Shown here: in pieces, positions 16,687 through 25,054 of the stretch
Layout of the letters: the number at the start of each line of letters is the position of its first letter
How positions within the stretch are numbered: the first letter of the stretch is position 1
Source of the DNA: JALVIU01 sp964462295
GTDB lineage: Bacteria; Atribacterota; JALVIU01
NCBI GenBank assembly: GCA_964462295.1
Contig: CAYWXH010000009.1
Coordinates: 1-43,463, forward strand
DNA: 43,463 nt
Direction of reading: 5' to 3'
Program-made: the position numbers and the translations under genes
Notes under the pieces: generated by a model
Database searches by the model: none
What the model saw: only the letters and a program-made list of their open reading frames with translations
Told to the model about the DNA's origin: nothing

Positions 16687-16893
16687 CTAATTCTTCCTTG
16701 CATATTTTCTATTGAATTTCTCTACCCTACCTGCCGTATCTACCAATCTCTGTCCTTCCCCAGTAAAAAATGGGTGACAGCTTGCACAGATCTCTACCTT
16801 TATCTCCTTTTTGGTAGATTTCGTATGATAAGTAGCACCACAAGCACAAATAATAACTGAATCTACATATTCAGGATGAATACCCTTTTTCAT
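16687..16893 (-). CDS. rpmE: 50S ribosomal protein L31, zinc-binding form
   Basis: A 68-residue L31 beginning MKKGIHPEYV. It retains the zinc ligands CAC (16 and 18) and CASC (36 and 39), so this is the C+ form rather than the zinc-independent paralogue, followed by HPFFTGEGQRLVDTAGRVEKF. GAGGTGGAAATAA precedes the ATG. It is the first gene of the nine-gene operon ending in slt. Confidence 0.97.
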   Translation of the reverse strand: MKKGIHPEYVDSVIICACGATYHTKSTKKEIKVEICASCHPFFTGEGQRLVDTAGRVEKFNRKYARKN

Positions 16894-16930
16894 TTATTTC
16901 CACCTCGCTTTCTTTGAAATTGCAGGAGTA

Positions 16931-16960
16931 ATTATATCATAAAAACCTATACAATGTCAA
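16931..16960 (-). promoter_or_regulatory. Sigma-70-type promoter of the rpmE operon
   Basis: The minus strand has TTGACA (16960-16955), an 18-bp spacer and TATAAT (16936-16931), both perfect consensus boxes, about 37 nt before the rpmE ATG. This is the only obvious promoter for the 7.5-kb operon. Confidence 0.9.
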
Positions 16961-17003
16961 AAACAAAAGGGAGTGTTTTTAAAAAATTGCCCTAAAAATT
17001 TAT

Positions 17004-17032
17004 TTGACAAATTATCAAAAAATCTTTAAAAT
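17004..17032 (+). promoter_or_regulatory. Sigma-70-type promoter of xylB
   Basis: TTGACA (17004-17009), a 17-bp spacer and TAAAAT (17027-17032) precede the xylB ATG by 25 nt. I see no XylR-type operator palindrome overlapping it. Confidence 0.82.
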
Positions 17033-17057
17033 TTACTAAAAGAAAAAAGGGGCATTT

Positions 17058-18569
17058 ATGGATTACTTCTTAGGTATTGATTTGGGAACAACAAATATAA
17101 AGGCAACTTTAATAGATATTGAAGGTAAATATCTTGGCTCTTCAGAGGAAGGATACCCCATTATCTCTTTACATCCTGGCTGGGCTGAACAAGACCCTCT
17201 CCTATGGTGGAAAAAGACTATAGAAGTAGTAAACAAGGTCATAACTAAAACTGGGATAAAAAAAAGTAGCATAAAAGGAATAGGATTTTCTGGGCAGATG
17301 CATGGAATAGTCCCAATAGATAAAAATGGAGACCCTTTATATAATGCTATAATATGGGCAGATCAAAGGGTTTATAAAGAGGTAGAATTTTTAAAAAGTC
17401 ATATACCTAAAGAGATTTTTTCAAAAAAGATAGGAAATTTCCCCAATTCAGGATTTACTGCTCCAAAGATTATGTGGTTTAAGAAAAATCGTCCAGAACT
17501 TTATAAGAAGACTTACAAGTTTTTATTCCCTAAGGATTTCATAAGACATAAAATAACTAAAGATGTATATACAGAGTATTCAGATGCCTCTGCAAGTCTT
17601 TTATTTGACCTTAAAGAAAAGACATGGTCTTTTGAGATTATGGAACTTCTAAATTTAGATATAGACAAAATGCCTTCTATAGTTAAATCTTCTGACATAA
17701 CAGGAGAGGTTACCAAAGAATTTTCTATACTTACAGGGATACCAGAGGGAACAAAGGTAGTTGCAGGTGGAGGAGATCAACCATGCACAGCCCTTGGCAA
17801 TTTTGTATTGAGTGAAGACACTGCTTTGGTGACTGTGGGTACAGGTGGACAGCTGTTTTATCCTGTGGATACATTCAAAGTAGACCCCAAATTAAGGGTT
17901 CATACGCTCTTACATGTCGTTGAAAATACTTATTATATTATGGGGGCAATTCAATCTGCAGGGGCTTCTCTTAAATGGTGGATGGATAATATAACAGATG
18001 AATTTACCTACAATGATATAGATAATACCCCTCCCTCACAACCTGGTGCAAAAGGTATGTTATTTACCCCTTATCTTTTTGGCGAAAGGACACCTCATAT
18101 GGATGATAAAATCAAGGCATCTTTCGTAGGGGTTTCATTCTCTCATACAAGGGAGGATTTTATAAGGGCAATCATGGAAGGGGTATCATTTGCAATAAGA
18201 GAAGGAAAGGAGATCATAGAGAACCTAAAGAGAAAACCAAGAAAGTATTTTCTTGCAGGGGGGATTACAAAAAGTAAAACATGGTCCCAAATAATATCTA
18301 ACATCTTGAAAGAAGAACTCTATATATTAGAAGGAGAAGAAAAGGCTGCATATGGAGCATCTCTTCTGGCCCTTATGGGATCTTTAGGAAAAGAAAATCT
18401 CTCTTTCAATCCCCAAATAAAAACACATATTTACCCAGAGAAGAAGTACTTTTCCCTATATGATGAGCTGTTTAGTGTTTATAAAGAAATATATGTCACC
18501 CATAAGGATATAGACTATAAGATATTTTCTATTTTTCAAAAAGGAGCTAAAGATGAGAATCTTACTTAA
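17058..18569 (+). CDS. xylB: Xylulokinase (FGGY family)
   Basis: Phosphorylates D-xylulose to xylulose 5-phosphate. The 503-residue protein has the phosphate-1 motif FLGIDLGTTNIKA (4-16), HPGWAEQDP near residue 35, GFSGQMHGIV (79-88) typical of xylulokinases, the catalytic Asp in GGGDQPCTALGN near 238 and the C-terminal adenosine-binding LAGGITKSKTW. The ATG follows AAAAAAGGGG at 5 nt. It heads a two-gene unit, overlapping the next gene by 17 nt. No xylose isomerase or transporter lies alongside. Another FGGY substrate cannot be fully excluded. Confidence 0.9.
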   Translation: MDYFLGIDLGTTNIKATLIDIEGKYLGSSEEGYPIISLHPGWAEQDPLLWWKKTIEVVNKVITKTGIKKSSIKGIGFSGQMHGIVPIDKNGDPLYNAIIWADQRVYKEVEFLKSHIPKEIFSKKIGNFPNSGFTAPKIMWFKKNRPELYKKTYKFLFPKDFIRHKITKDVYTEYSDASASLLFDLKEKTWSFEIMELLNLDIDKMPSIVKSSDITGEVTKEFSILTGIPEGTKVVAGGGDQPCTALGNFVLSEDTALVTVGTGGQLFYPVDTFKVDPKLRVHTLLHVVENTYYIMGAIQSAGASLKWWMDNITDEFTYNDIDNTPPSQPGAKGMLFTPYLFGERTPHMDDKIKASFVGVSFSHTREDFIRAIMEGVSFAIREGKEIIENLKRKPRKYFLAGGITKSKTWSQIISNILKEELYILEGEEKAAYGASLLALMGSLGKENLSFNPQIKTHIYPEKKYFSLYDELFSVYKEIYVTHKDIDYKIFSIFQKGAKDENLT

Positions 18570-19110
18570 AAATGTAACTCTTTTAAGCGACTTAGAGAAA
18601 AACTGCGACATCCTTATAGAAGATAGTAAAATAAAAAAGGTAAAAGACAGAATAGACGATAAAGAAGTGGACTTTTTAGTTAAACTAGATGGAAAAATCA
18701 CAACTCCCTCTCTTTCATTTATATCCCAAAAATCTGTAGATATTAGAGATTATTCGTATTTCCAAAAGCTTATAAAAAATGGGATAAAGGGGGGATATAC
18801 TACATACATATTTCAATTAGAAAAAAAAGATGTAAAAATAGAGGAGATTAAAAAAATAGATCATATTTTCTCTAAAAATTATGTAAAGGGGATATTTACA
18901 GGGAAAGATATAGAATATAAAAGTGAATTTATAATATTTGAAAAAGAATTACAAGAGAGAAAGGAAAAGACAATAACAAATGGAGAAGAGGGATCATTGG
19001 TTATATGGGATACAAATGAATATATAGATAAGGATCTACTTAAGATACCCTACATAGTAATATCTATGGGAAAAATCATCCTAAGGGAAGGGAAAACTAT
19101 ATTTATCTAA
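18553..19110 (+). CDS. Amidohydrolase-like protein lacking the metal-binding core
   Basis: A 185-residue protein with the ends of a dihydroorotase/hydantoinase-type amidohydrolase but not its catalytic centre. Residues 1-50 give the N-terminal beta-sandwich signature (ILLKNVTLL, CDILIEDSKIKKV, KLDGKITTPSL). KGGYTT near 76 matches the GGxTT turn of the barrel. The C-terminus (SLVIWDTNEY, YIVISMGKIIL) matches the sandwich return strands. The HxH motif after the first segment is replaced by ISQKSV, and most of the usual barrel (about 420 residues in the family) is absent. It overlaps xylB and ends with its stop codon overlapping that of the convergent CoA-binding gene. It is an intact frame, so either a decayed relic or a repurposed small protein. 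Confidence 0.6.
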   Translation: MRILLKNVTLLSDLEKNCDILIEDSKIKKVKDRIDDKEVDFLVKLDGKITTPSLSFISQKSVDIRDYSYFQKLIKNGIKGGYTTYIFQLEKKDVKIEEIKKIDHIFSKNYVKGIFTGKDIEYKSEFIIFEKELQERKEKTITNGEEGSLVIWDTNEYIDKDLLKIPYIVISMGKIILREGKTIFI

Positions 19111-19487
19111 GATTTTATAAATTTTTCTATCTCCTCATCATCTGCAACCATTATACATCTATAGAATGAATAGTTTAAATTGTATTTTCTGCAAAATTCC
19201 TCTATCTCCTTACTTTCTGCACCTGGCTGAAACCACACATTCTTTAGCCCTAAAGTCGACACATCTCGAAGTACCCTCAGCCCAACTGAAGGAGGAACTA
19301 TAAATACTAAGAGATCAATTTTATCTGGAATAGATTTTAGATCATCATAGCATTTAAAACCTTCTATCTCTTCATAATTAGGGTTTATGGGATAAAGGGT
19401 ATCAAAACCTCTTTTCTTTAAGTTCTTTAATACCTTATAGCCATATTTATTCTTTTTCGCTGTTGCACCCAAAATACCTATATTCAT
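19107..19487 (-). CDS. CoA-binding domain protein (YccU-like)
   Basis: A 126-residue single-domain Rossmann protein of the CoA_binding_2 type. It shows the N-terminal nucleotide loop IGILGATAKKNKYGY, PINPNYEEIEG near residue 38, DLLVFIVPP near 60, LKNVWFQPGAES near 82 and a C-terminal Cys in YRCIMV. The family resembles the CoA-binding part of succinyl-CoA synthetases; its role is not established. There is no Shine-Dalgarno, and the -10 box of its promoter ends 6 nt before the ATG at 19487, so its transcript should be leaderless. Confidence 0.85.
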   Translation of the reverse strand: MNIGILGATAKKNKYGYKVLKNLKKRGFDTLYPINPNYEEIEGFKCYDDLKSIPDKIDLLVFIVPPSVGLRVLRDVSTLGLKNVWFQPGAESKEIEEFCRKYNLNYSFYRCIMVADDEEIEKFIKS

Positions 19488-19493
19488 AATTGA

Positions 19494-19522
19494 AGTATAT
19501 CATATAATAGTAAAATAGTCAA
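19494..19522 (-). promoter_or_regulatory. Promoter of the CoA-binding gene, predicted leaderless
   Basis: The minus strand has TTGACT (19522-19517), a 17-bp spacer and TATACT (19499-19494). Only TCAATT separates the -10 box from the ATG. It lies back to back with the ispD promoter, whose -35 box begins 3 bp away. Confidence 0.82.
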
Positions 19523-19524
19523 GT

Positions 19525-19553
19525 TTGACATTTGATATTTTAAATGTTATAAT
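19525..19553 (+). promoter_or_regulatory. Sigma-70-type promoter of ispDEF
   Basis: TTGACA (19525-19530), a 17-bp spacer and TATAAT (19548-19553) form a perfect consensus promoter. The predicted start near 19560 leaves a 37-nt leader carrying TGAGGTAAG before the ispD ATG. Confidence 0.92.
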
Positions 19554-19596
19554 TTTATCCGCAAAACCTAATTACAAGCCTCTGAGGTAAGACAAC

Positions 19597-20286
19597 ATGA
19601 TAGTATCCATAGTAGCTGGTGCAGGAAAAGGTATAAGAATGCAAAACGGAAATACCAACAAATTATTCATAAATATAGGGGGAAAACCTATTTTATTTTA
19701 TACATTAAAAAGACTTGATGAATGTGAATCCATAGATGAAATATATTTAGTTTTAGACAAAGAAAGTATTCAAACAAAACTAAAGGAAATTCAAGAATTT
19801 AAAATAAAAAAATTAAAGAAAATTATATCAGGTGGAACAACAAGAGGAGAATCTGTATATAATGGACTTAAAGAACTAAAAAATGATACAGAATTAGTAG
19901 TTATACATGATGGAGCGAGACCTTTCATCTCAAAAAATAAAATAAAAGAAGTAATTGATGTAGCAAGGACAGAAGATGGTGCCATATTGGCTATTCCTAT
20001 AAGGGATACCCTAAAAGAAAGGAGAGATAATTTTATATCAAAAACTATACATAGAGATACTATTGTAAGGGCTCAAACCCCTCAAGTTTTCAAATACACT
20101 TTACTTAAAGAAGCGTACGAGGAATTAGGAGAAAAAATAGGTTTTTCAAATACAGATGATTCCTATATCATGGAAAAATATGGTTATAGAATAAAGATAG
20201 TAAATGGTGAAGATAAAAATATAAAGATAACTACACCATTTGACCTAAAGCTTGCAGAAATAATATTAAAGGAAGAGGATATATGA
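19597..20286 (+). CDS. ispD: 2-C-methyl-D-erythritol 4-phosphate cytidylyltransferase
   Basis: Third step of the non-mevalonate isoprenoid pathway: CTP plus MEP gives CDP-ME. The 229-residue protein has the nucleotide-binding VAGAGKGIRMQ (7-17, Gly replacing the common second Ala), NKLFINIGGKPILFYTL, GGTTRGESVYNGL near 78, IHDGARPFI near 104 and the TQTPQVF-like AQTPQVFKYTLLKEAY near 155. TGAGGTAAG lies upstream of the ATG. It is followed by ispE with a 4-nt overlap. Confidence 0.95.
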   Translation: MIVSIVAGAGKGIRMQNGNTNKLFINIGGKPILFYTLKRLDECESIDEIYLVLDKESIQTKLKEIQEFKIKKLKKIISGGTTRGESVYNGLKELKNDTELVVIHDGARPFISKNKIKEVIDVARTEDGAILAIPIRDTLKERRDNFISKTIHRDTIVRAQTPQVFKYTLLKEAYEELGEKIGFSNTDDSYIMEKYGYRIKIVNGEDKNIKITTPFDLKLAEIILKEEDI

Positions 20287-21206
20287 AATACTTGGAAATA
20301 CGCTCATATGGAAAAATAAATTTTACTTTAGATATAAAAAATAGAAGAAGTGATGGATACCACAATATAGAATCCATAATCCAGACTATAGATATTTATG
20401 ATACCTTAAAAGTAACAAAAATAGATAACGGTATTCAAATAGTCTCTGATCATCATTACTTACCCCTTGACAAGAGAAACTTAATTTATAAGGCATATAG
20501 GGAACTTTCTCTATATACTGAAAAAATTCTTGGGGCTCAGGTAGAAATTCAAAAACACATACCCATCTCTGCGGGTTTAGGTGGTGGTTCTTCAAATGCA
20601 GCGACTATGCTTATTGCCTTAAACAAACTTTACGATCTCAACCTAACAAAAGAAGAACTTGCCCATATAGCAGAAAATATAGGAATGGATGTAATCTTTT
20701 TTATATATGGTGGCTTAAAATATATACATGGTAAAGGCGAAAAGATAGAAGAATTAGGGGCTTTACCATTTGACATATGGATAGTTATTGCAAAACCACC
20801 TGTAGGCATATCTACAGTATGGGCATATAATAGGTTCGATATACTTAAAGAAAAAGAGAGAAAAGACTATACAAAATGTGCGTTGAAAAGCTTAAGAGAA
20901 AAAAATTTAAAGAGATTCTTTAGATGTCTCGGAAATGATTTTACCCATCTCCTTGAGGAAACCTATCCAGAAATATTAAAACTCAAAAAAGAATTCTATA
21001 TGCAAGATTTAAAATATGTAAATATATCTGGAAGTGGCCCTACCATCTTCGGAATAGTCGAATCAAGGGAAAAGGGAGACAGAATCGTAAAAAGATTAAG
21101 GGAGATGGGATATTTTGCTCAAATTACAAAACCTATACCCTACTCCTTTGAAATAACAAGAGAAGGTGTATTGACATATGAAGATACGTATAGGATTGGG
21201 GTATGA
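20283..21206 (+). CDS. ispE: 4-diphosphocytidyl-2-C-methyl-D-erythritol kinase
   Basis: GHMP-family kinase phosphorylating CDP-ME at the 2-OH. The 307-residue protein shows the substrate-binding YGKINFTLDI (9-18), RRSDGYHNIESI, the ATP loop PISAGLGGGSSNAA near 92 and the C-terminal ISGSGPTIFGI near 250. It is slightly longer than usual at the C-terminus, where the last 29 bp also encode the start of ispF. The ATG overlaps the ispD stop. Confidence 0.95.
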   Translation: MKYLEIRSYGKINFTLDIKNRRSDGYHNIESIIQTIDIYDTLKVTKIDNGIQIVSDHHYLPLDKRNLIYKAYRELSLYTEKILGAQVEIQKHIPISAGLGGGSSNAATMLIALNKLYDLNLTKEELAHIAENIGMDVIFFIYGGLKYIHGKGEKIEELGALPFDIWIVIAKPPVGISTVWAYNRFDILKEKERKDYTKCALKSLREKNLKRFFRCLGNDFTHLLEETYPEILKLKKEFYMQDLKYVNISGSGPTIFGIVESREKGDRIVKRLREMGYFAQITKPIPYSFEITREGVLTYEDTYRIGV

Positions 21207-21660
21207 TTTCCATACATTGGAAAAAGATCTCCCCCTCGTAATAGGTGGGTGTAATATCCCTTCTTCAAAAGGGGCAAAGGGCCATTCAGATGCAGATGTA
21301 CTCATTCATGCAATAATGGATGCCATACTCGGGGCTATGGGGAAAAAAGATATTGGTAATTATTTTCCTGATACAGATCCAACATACAAAGGTATATCAA
21401 GTCTTATTCTATTAAAAAAAGTTGCAGATATTATGAAAAAAGAGGCCTTCAAAATAATAAATATAGATTCTGTTGTAATTTTACAATCACCTAGAATATC
21501 TCCCTATATAGAAGAAATGAAAAAAAATATAGCAAAAATATTAGAGATAGAAATGAACCAGATAGGGATAAAGGCTACAACTACAGAAAAAATGGGGCCA
21601 ATTGGAAACAAAGAGGCTATAGCATCATATGCCGTAACTCTTTTAGAAAAACCACAATAA
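21178..21660 (+). CDS. ispF: 2-C-methyl-D-erythritol 2,4-cyclodiphosphate synthase
   Basis: Cyclises CDP-ME 2-phosphate to MEcPP with loss of CMP. The 160-residue trimeric enzyme has the metal-binding GLGYDFH (Asp10, His12), GAKGHSDADVLIHA with His42, the DTDPTYKG loop, and the C-terminal GIKATTTEKMGPIGNKEAIA. The start lies inside ispE with AAGGTG about 10 nt upstream. ispD, ispE and ispF therefore form a translationally coupled block on the consensus promoter at 19525-19553. Confidence 0.96.
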   Translation: MKIRIGLGYDFHTLEKDLPLVIGGCNIPSSKGAKGHSDADVLIHAIMDAILGAMGKKDIGNYFPDTDPTYKGISSLILLKKVADIMKKEAFKIINIDSVVILQSPRISPYIEEMKKNIAKILEIEMNQIGIKATTTEKMGPIGNKEAIASYAVTLLEKPQ

Positions 21661-21669
21661 GGAGGACAT

Positions 21670-22926
21670 ATGGCTTTTATAGAACCTTTTAGAGGCATAA
21701 GATATGCTGGAGAATTTTCTCATAAGATGTCAGATATTATTACTCTTCCATATGATAAAATTGACCCACAAAAGAGAGAGGCTTATATAAAAAGAAATCC
21801 TTACAATTTTGTAAACCTTATACTAAATGAACACAAAAAATCAAAAGAACTACTAGAAGAATGGTTAAAAAGAGGGATCCTTGTACGAGACGAAAAACCC
21901 TCTTTATATTTTTATATTCAACAATTTTTACACCCTTTTACGCAGAAACCCTTAAGAAGAAAGGGTATTATAACACTTATAAAATTGGAAGATTTTGGAA
22001 AAAATATATACCCTCATGAAAAAACCCTCAAAAAACCTAAAGAGGATAGGCTAAATCTCTTAAGGAAAACACAGGCAAACTTTGGGCAAATATTTATGTT
22101 ATATGAGGACAAAGAAGATAATATTATGTCTTTCATGGTAGAATATGTTTCTAACAACTCACCAGTTTATGATTTTGATGGGGCACCTGGCACTCATCAT
22201 ACCTTATGGAAAATAGAAGATAGAGAAATAATAGAAAAAATAAAGGATATAGTGGAAGACAAAAAACTTTTTATAGCAGATGGGCATCACAGATATGAGG
22301 TATCTAATATTTATAGAAAAGAAATGAAAGAAAAAATAGATCTTTTTGAATATCCAGAAAATCCTGATTTCGTGATGGGTACACTTGTTAATGTATATGA
22401 CGAAAGCATTGTAATTCTACCTACTCATAGATATGTAAAGGTAAGGGATAGTTTATCTGATTTTCTGGATAGATGGAGTAGATATTTTGTTATTAAACAA
22501 ATAGATAATATGGAAAAGTTAAGAAATGCCCTAGAGGAAAATCTAGGAAAACATGCAATAGGTGTGCACTTGCAGGATAAATACTATTTATTTATCCCCA
22601 AACTAAAAGATATAGAAAAATTTTTTGACAAAGAAAAAAGTAAAAAATGGAACATGTTAGATGTAAATATACTTCACCGTGTAATAATAGACAACTTAAA
22701 CATTGATGAGATTAAATTCTTTAGGACATGGGAAAATTGCATAAAAGAAAAAAGTATAGAAGATAATAAAATAATCTGTTTTTTCTTAAATCCCACAGAG
22801 AAATTAGACCTATTAGAGATAGCAAAAAGACTGGAAAAGATGCCCCAGAAATCTACGGATTTTTACCCAAAACTTCCAAGTGGACTTGTAATTAATAAAA
22901 TGGTATTAAAAAATCAAGAACCATAG
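21670..22926 (+). CDS. DUF1015 family protein
   Basis: A 418-residue protein beginning with the DUF1015 hallmark IEPFRGIRYA. It then has TLPYDKIDPQKRE near residue 27, NPYNFVNLIL near 43, LYFYIQQF near 75, FIADGHHRYEVS near 202 (the most conserved motif) and MGTLVNVYD near 237. The family is often annotated as HTH or uncharacterised, and its activity is unknown; neighbouring genes in other genomes suggest metabolism of hydroxy acids. AAGGAGGACAT precedes the ATG. It is the last gene of the ispDEF transcript, and its end overlaps feoB by 21 bp in convergent orientation. Confidence 0.9.
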   Translation: MAFIEPFRGIRYAGEFSHKMSDIITLPYDKIDPQKREAYIKRNPYNFVNLILNEHKKSKELLEEWLKRGILVRDEKPSLYFYIQQFLHPFTQKPLRRKGIITLIKLEDFGKNIYPHEKTLKKPKEDRLNLLRKTQANFGQIFMLYEDKEDNIMSFMVEYVSNNSPVYDFDGAPGTHHTLWKIEDREIIEKIKDIVEDKKLFIADGHHRYEVSNIYRKEMKEKIDLFEYPENPDFVMGTLVNVYDESIVILPTHRYVKVRDSLSDFLDRWSRYFVIKQIDNMEKLRNALEENLGKHAIGVHLQDKYYLFIPKLKDIEKFFDKEKSKKWNMLDVNILHRVIIDNLNIDEIKFFRTWENCIKEKSIEDNKIICFFLNPTEKLDLLEIAKRLEKMPQKSTDFYPKLPSGLVINKMVLKNQEP

Positions 22927-24819
22927 TCTAAAGAGAAATCCCAAAAAAGTTGCAACCAAAATAGTAGAAAATGTAATTATTGCTGCCTTTTTAAAACCAA
23001 ATTCTCTATGTAAAACAGCAATGGTTGCGATACAAGGCACATAAAACACTACAAATATTGTAAATATAAAAATTTGGGCATGTGTCATTACTTGTGAAAG
23101 CTTATCGGTACCCGCAGCTTGTATTAGCATTATCATAGAAAGTTCTTTTCTTAATATACCAAATATCAAAGTAGTACCTACAAACTCAGGCAATCCTAAA
23201 ATCCAGACCGTTATAGGATGTAACAATTTATTGATAAGGAGGTCTAATTTATAGTACTGAAACAGACTAAGTACAAGACTTCCAATAATTAATAATGGCC
23301 ATGCAATGTAGATAAAATCCTTCATTCTAAGCCATGTTTTTGCAAGCACAACCTTAAGGGAAGGTAAATGATATTTAGGAATTTCAAGAATCATACCAGG
23401 AGATGAAAATGGAAGAAACTTATTTAAAATCTTTCCAATAAGTGCAATCACTAAAATATTAAAGAAAAAGATAAAAAGTGCAGCAGTAGGACTTATAAAA
23501 TATGCAACAAGTCCATATATTATAGTGATTCTTGCAGAACATGGCACAAATGTAGCTAAAAATCCCGTAATAAACCTATCTCTCGGTTCTTCTAGGATAC
23601 GAGTTGCCATTATAGCAGGAACATTACACCCATATCCTAAAATAAAAGGTATTATTGCCTTTCCATGAAGTCCTATCCTATGCATAAATGCATCCATTAA
23701 AAATGCTACCCTAGGTAGATAGCCTACATCTTCCAAAAAAGAGAGGCCCAAGAGAAAAGGCACAAGATATGGAATAACGATGCCTATACCACCTGAAAAA
23801 CCTTGGATTATACCCTCTATTACAGAAGCCCAAAGGGAGTGCCCTAATCTTGCCAGCAAAAAAGCATCTATTTTATCAAAGAAATTCGTTATAGGTTCTT
23901 CTAAAAATACTCCTACTTTAAATATAAAGTTAAAATAAAAATACAAAACTAATGCAAGGATAGGATAGCCCAAATATTTATTAAGCACTATATTATCTAT
24001 TTTATCTACCAAATCAGTGGACGGTTTTTTGACATCAGCAACCTTTTCGAATATGTCCATAGAAAGTGCATGTCTTTCCCCAGCTATCACTAGATCTGAG
24101 GGCTTTCCATGAGTTTCTTCTAAAATCCTTTGATGTCTTTCGATCTCTTTCTTAAAATCGGGGACAATACTTAAAACTTTGTCAATTATATAGTTATCTT
24201 TTTCCAATAATTTTATAGTTAAAAATCTCTTAGGAAGATTCAATGTTTCAAGTTCACCTGGAAGAATTTTATAGAGGTCCTGAATTACACTTTCTACATC
24301 TTTTCTATACTTCAATGGTGTAGATCTTTTCTTGTTTTTGCCCATCTCTATAGCAGCTTTAAACACACTCTCAAGTCCTACTCCTTTTACTGCAATAGTC
24401 TCTACCACAGGTATCTCAAGTATTTTTTCCAATCTTTCTTTATAAATATATATACCTTTACGTTTTGCATCATCTATCATATTAAGAACAAGGATACTTG
24501 GTATTTCTAACTCCAAAAGTTGAAGTGTAAGTTCTAATCCTCGAGAAAGAAGTGAAGCATCTACTACATTTATAACCACATCTACATTGCCAGAAAGTAT
24601 ATAATTTCGCGCTTCTAATTCTGCAAGATCAAAGGAGGTAAGAGAATAGGTACCAGGGAGGTCTACTAATTCAAAATAGGTACCCCTAAAGTTTACTCGG
24701 GTTTTTGTATATTCAACGGTTTTGCCAGGAAAATTAGAGGTAACAGATTTATATCCAGCTACACTATTAAATATAGTACTTTTTCCTGAATTGGGTTGTC
24801 CCAAGAGTGCTATTCTCAT
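22906..24819 (-). CDS. feoB: Ferrous iron transport protein B
   Basis: GTPase-coupled Fe(II) importer of the inner membrane, 637 residues. The N-terminal G domain shows G1 GQPNSGKST (7-15), SNFPGKTVEYTKT, G3 DLPGTYSL (54-61) and G4 NMIDDAKRKG (about 114). A helical insertion domain follows (about 170-275). The C-terminal two-Gate membrane part has about eight segments, with ILGYGCNVPAIMATR and ATFVPCSARITII as the paired cysteine gate motifs. It is somewhat shorter than many FeoB proteins. GAGG lies upstream of the ATG, 1 nt after feoA. It is the last gene of the DtxR-family-regulated operon. Confidence 0.97.
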   Translation of the reverse strand: MRIALLGQPNSGKSTIFNSVAGYKSVTSNFPGKTVEYTKTRVNFRGTYFELVDLPGTYSLTSFDLAELEARNYILSGNVDVVINVVDASLLSRGLELTLQLLELEIPSILVLNMIDDAKRKGIYIYKERLEKILEIPVVETIAVKGVGLESVFKAAIEMGKNKKRSTPLKYRKDVESVIQDLYKILPGELETLNLPKRFLTIKLLEKDNYIIDKVLSIVPDFKKEIERHQRILEETHGKPSDLVIAGERHALSMDIFEKVADVKKPSTDLVDKIDNIVLNKYLGYPILALVLYFYFNFIFKVGVFLEEPITNFFDKIDAFLLARLGHSLWASVIEGIIQGFSGGIGIVIPYLVPFLLGLSFLEDVGYLPRVAFLMDAFMHRIGLHGKAIIPFILGYGCNVPAIMATRILEEPRDRFITGFLATFVPCSARITIIYGLVAYFISPTAALFIFFFNILVIALIGKILNKFLPFSSPGMILEIPKYHLPSLKVVLAKTWLRMKDFIYIAWPLLIIGSLVLSLFQYYKLDLLINKLLHPITVWILGLPEFVGTTLIFGILRKELSMIMLIQAAGTDKLSQVMTHAQIFIFTIFVVFYVPCIATIAVLHREFGFKKAAIITFSTILVATFLGFLFRLWFLIF

Positions 24820-24820
24820 A

Positions 24821-25054
24821 CTATACCTCTTCCACCTCTATATGTGATGCCACTCCCCTCCCTATTGCCACTGCGTTTCCATTTACTTCTACATATAGAG
24901 GGCCTCCAAATGCACCGCTTCTTACTATCCGAATAATATCACCTGGAAAGATGCCAAGTTGAGAAAGTCTCTGTCTTATCCCCCATCCTCCATATATATT
25001 AACCACTCGTACCTGTGTTCCCTCTGGGATATCAGCTACCGTCAGCTTTCTCAT
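24821..25054 (-). CDS. feoA: Ferrous iron transport protein A (FeoA domain)
   Basis: A 77-residue SH3-like FeoA domain with RQRLSQLGIFPGDIIRIVR, the family signature, and a C-terminal VAIGRGVASHIEVEEV. FeoA assists FeoB in ferrous iron uptake. The ATG at 25054 overlaps the stop of the ECF S-component gene (TGATG), implying translational coupling; a GTG one codon upstream is also possible. Confidence 0.94.
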   Translation of the reverse strand: MRKLTVADIPEGTQVRVVNIYGGWGIRQRLSQLGIFPGDIIRIVRSGAFGGPLYVEVNGNAVAIGRGVASHIEVEEV

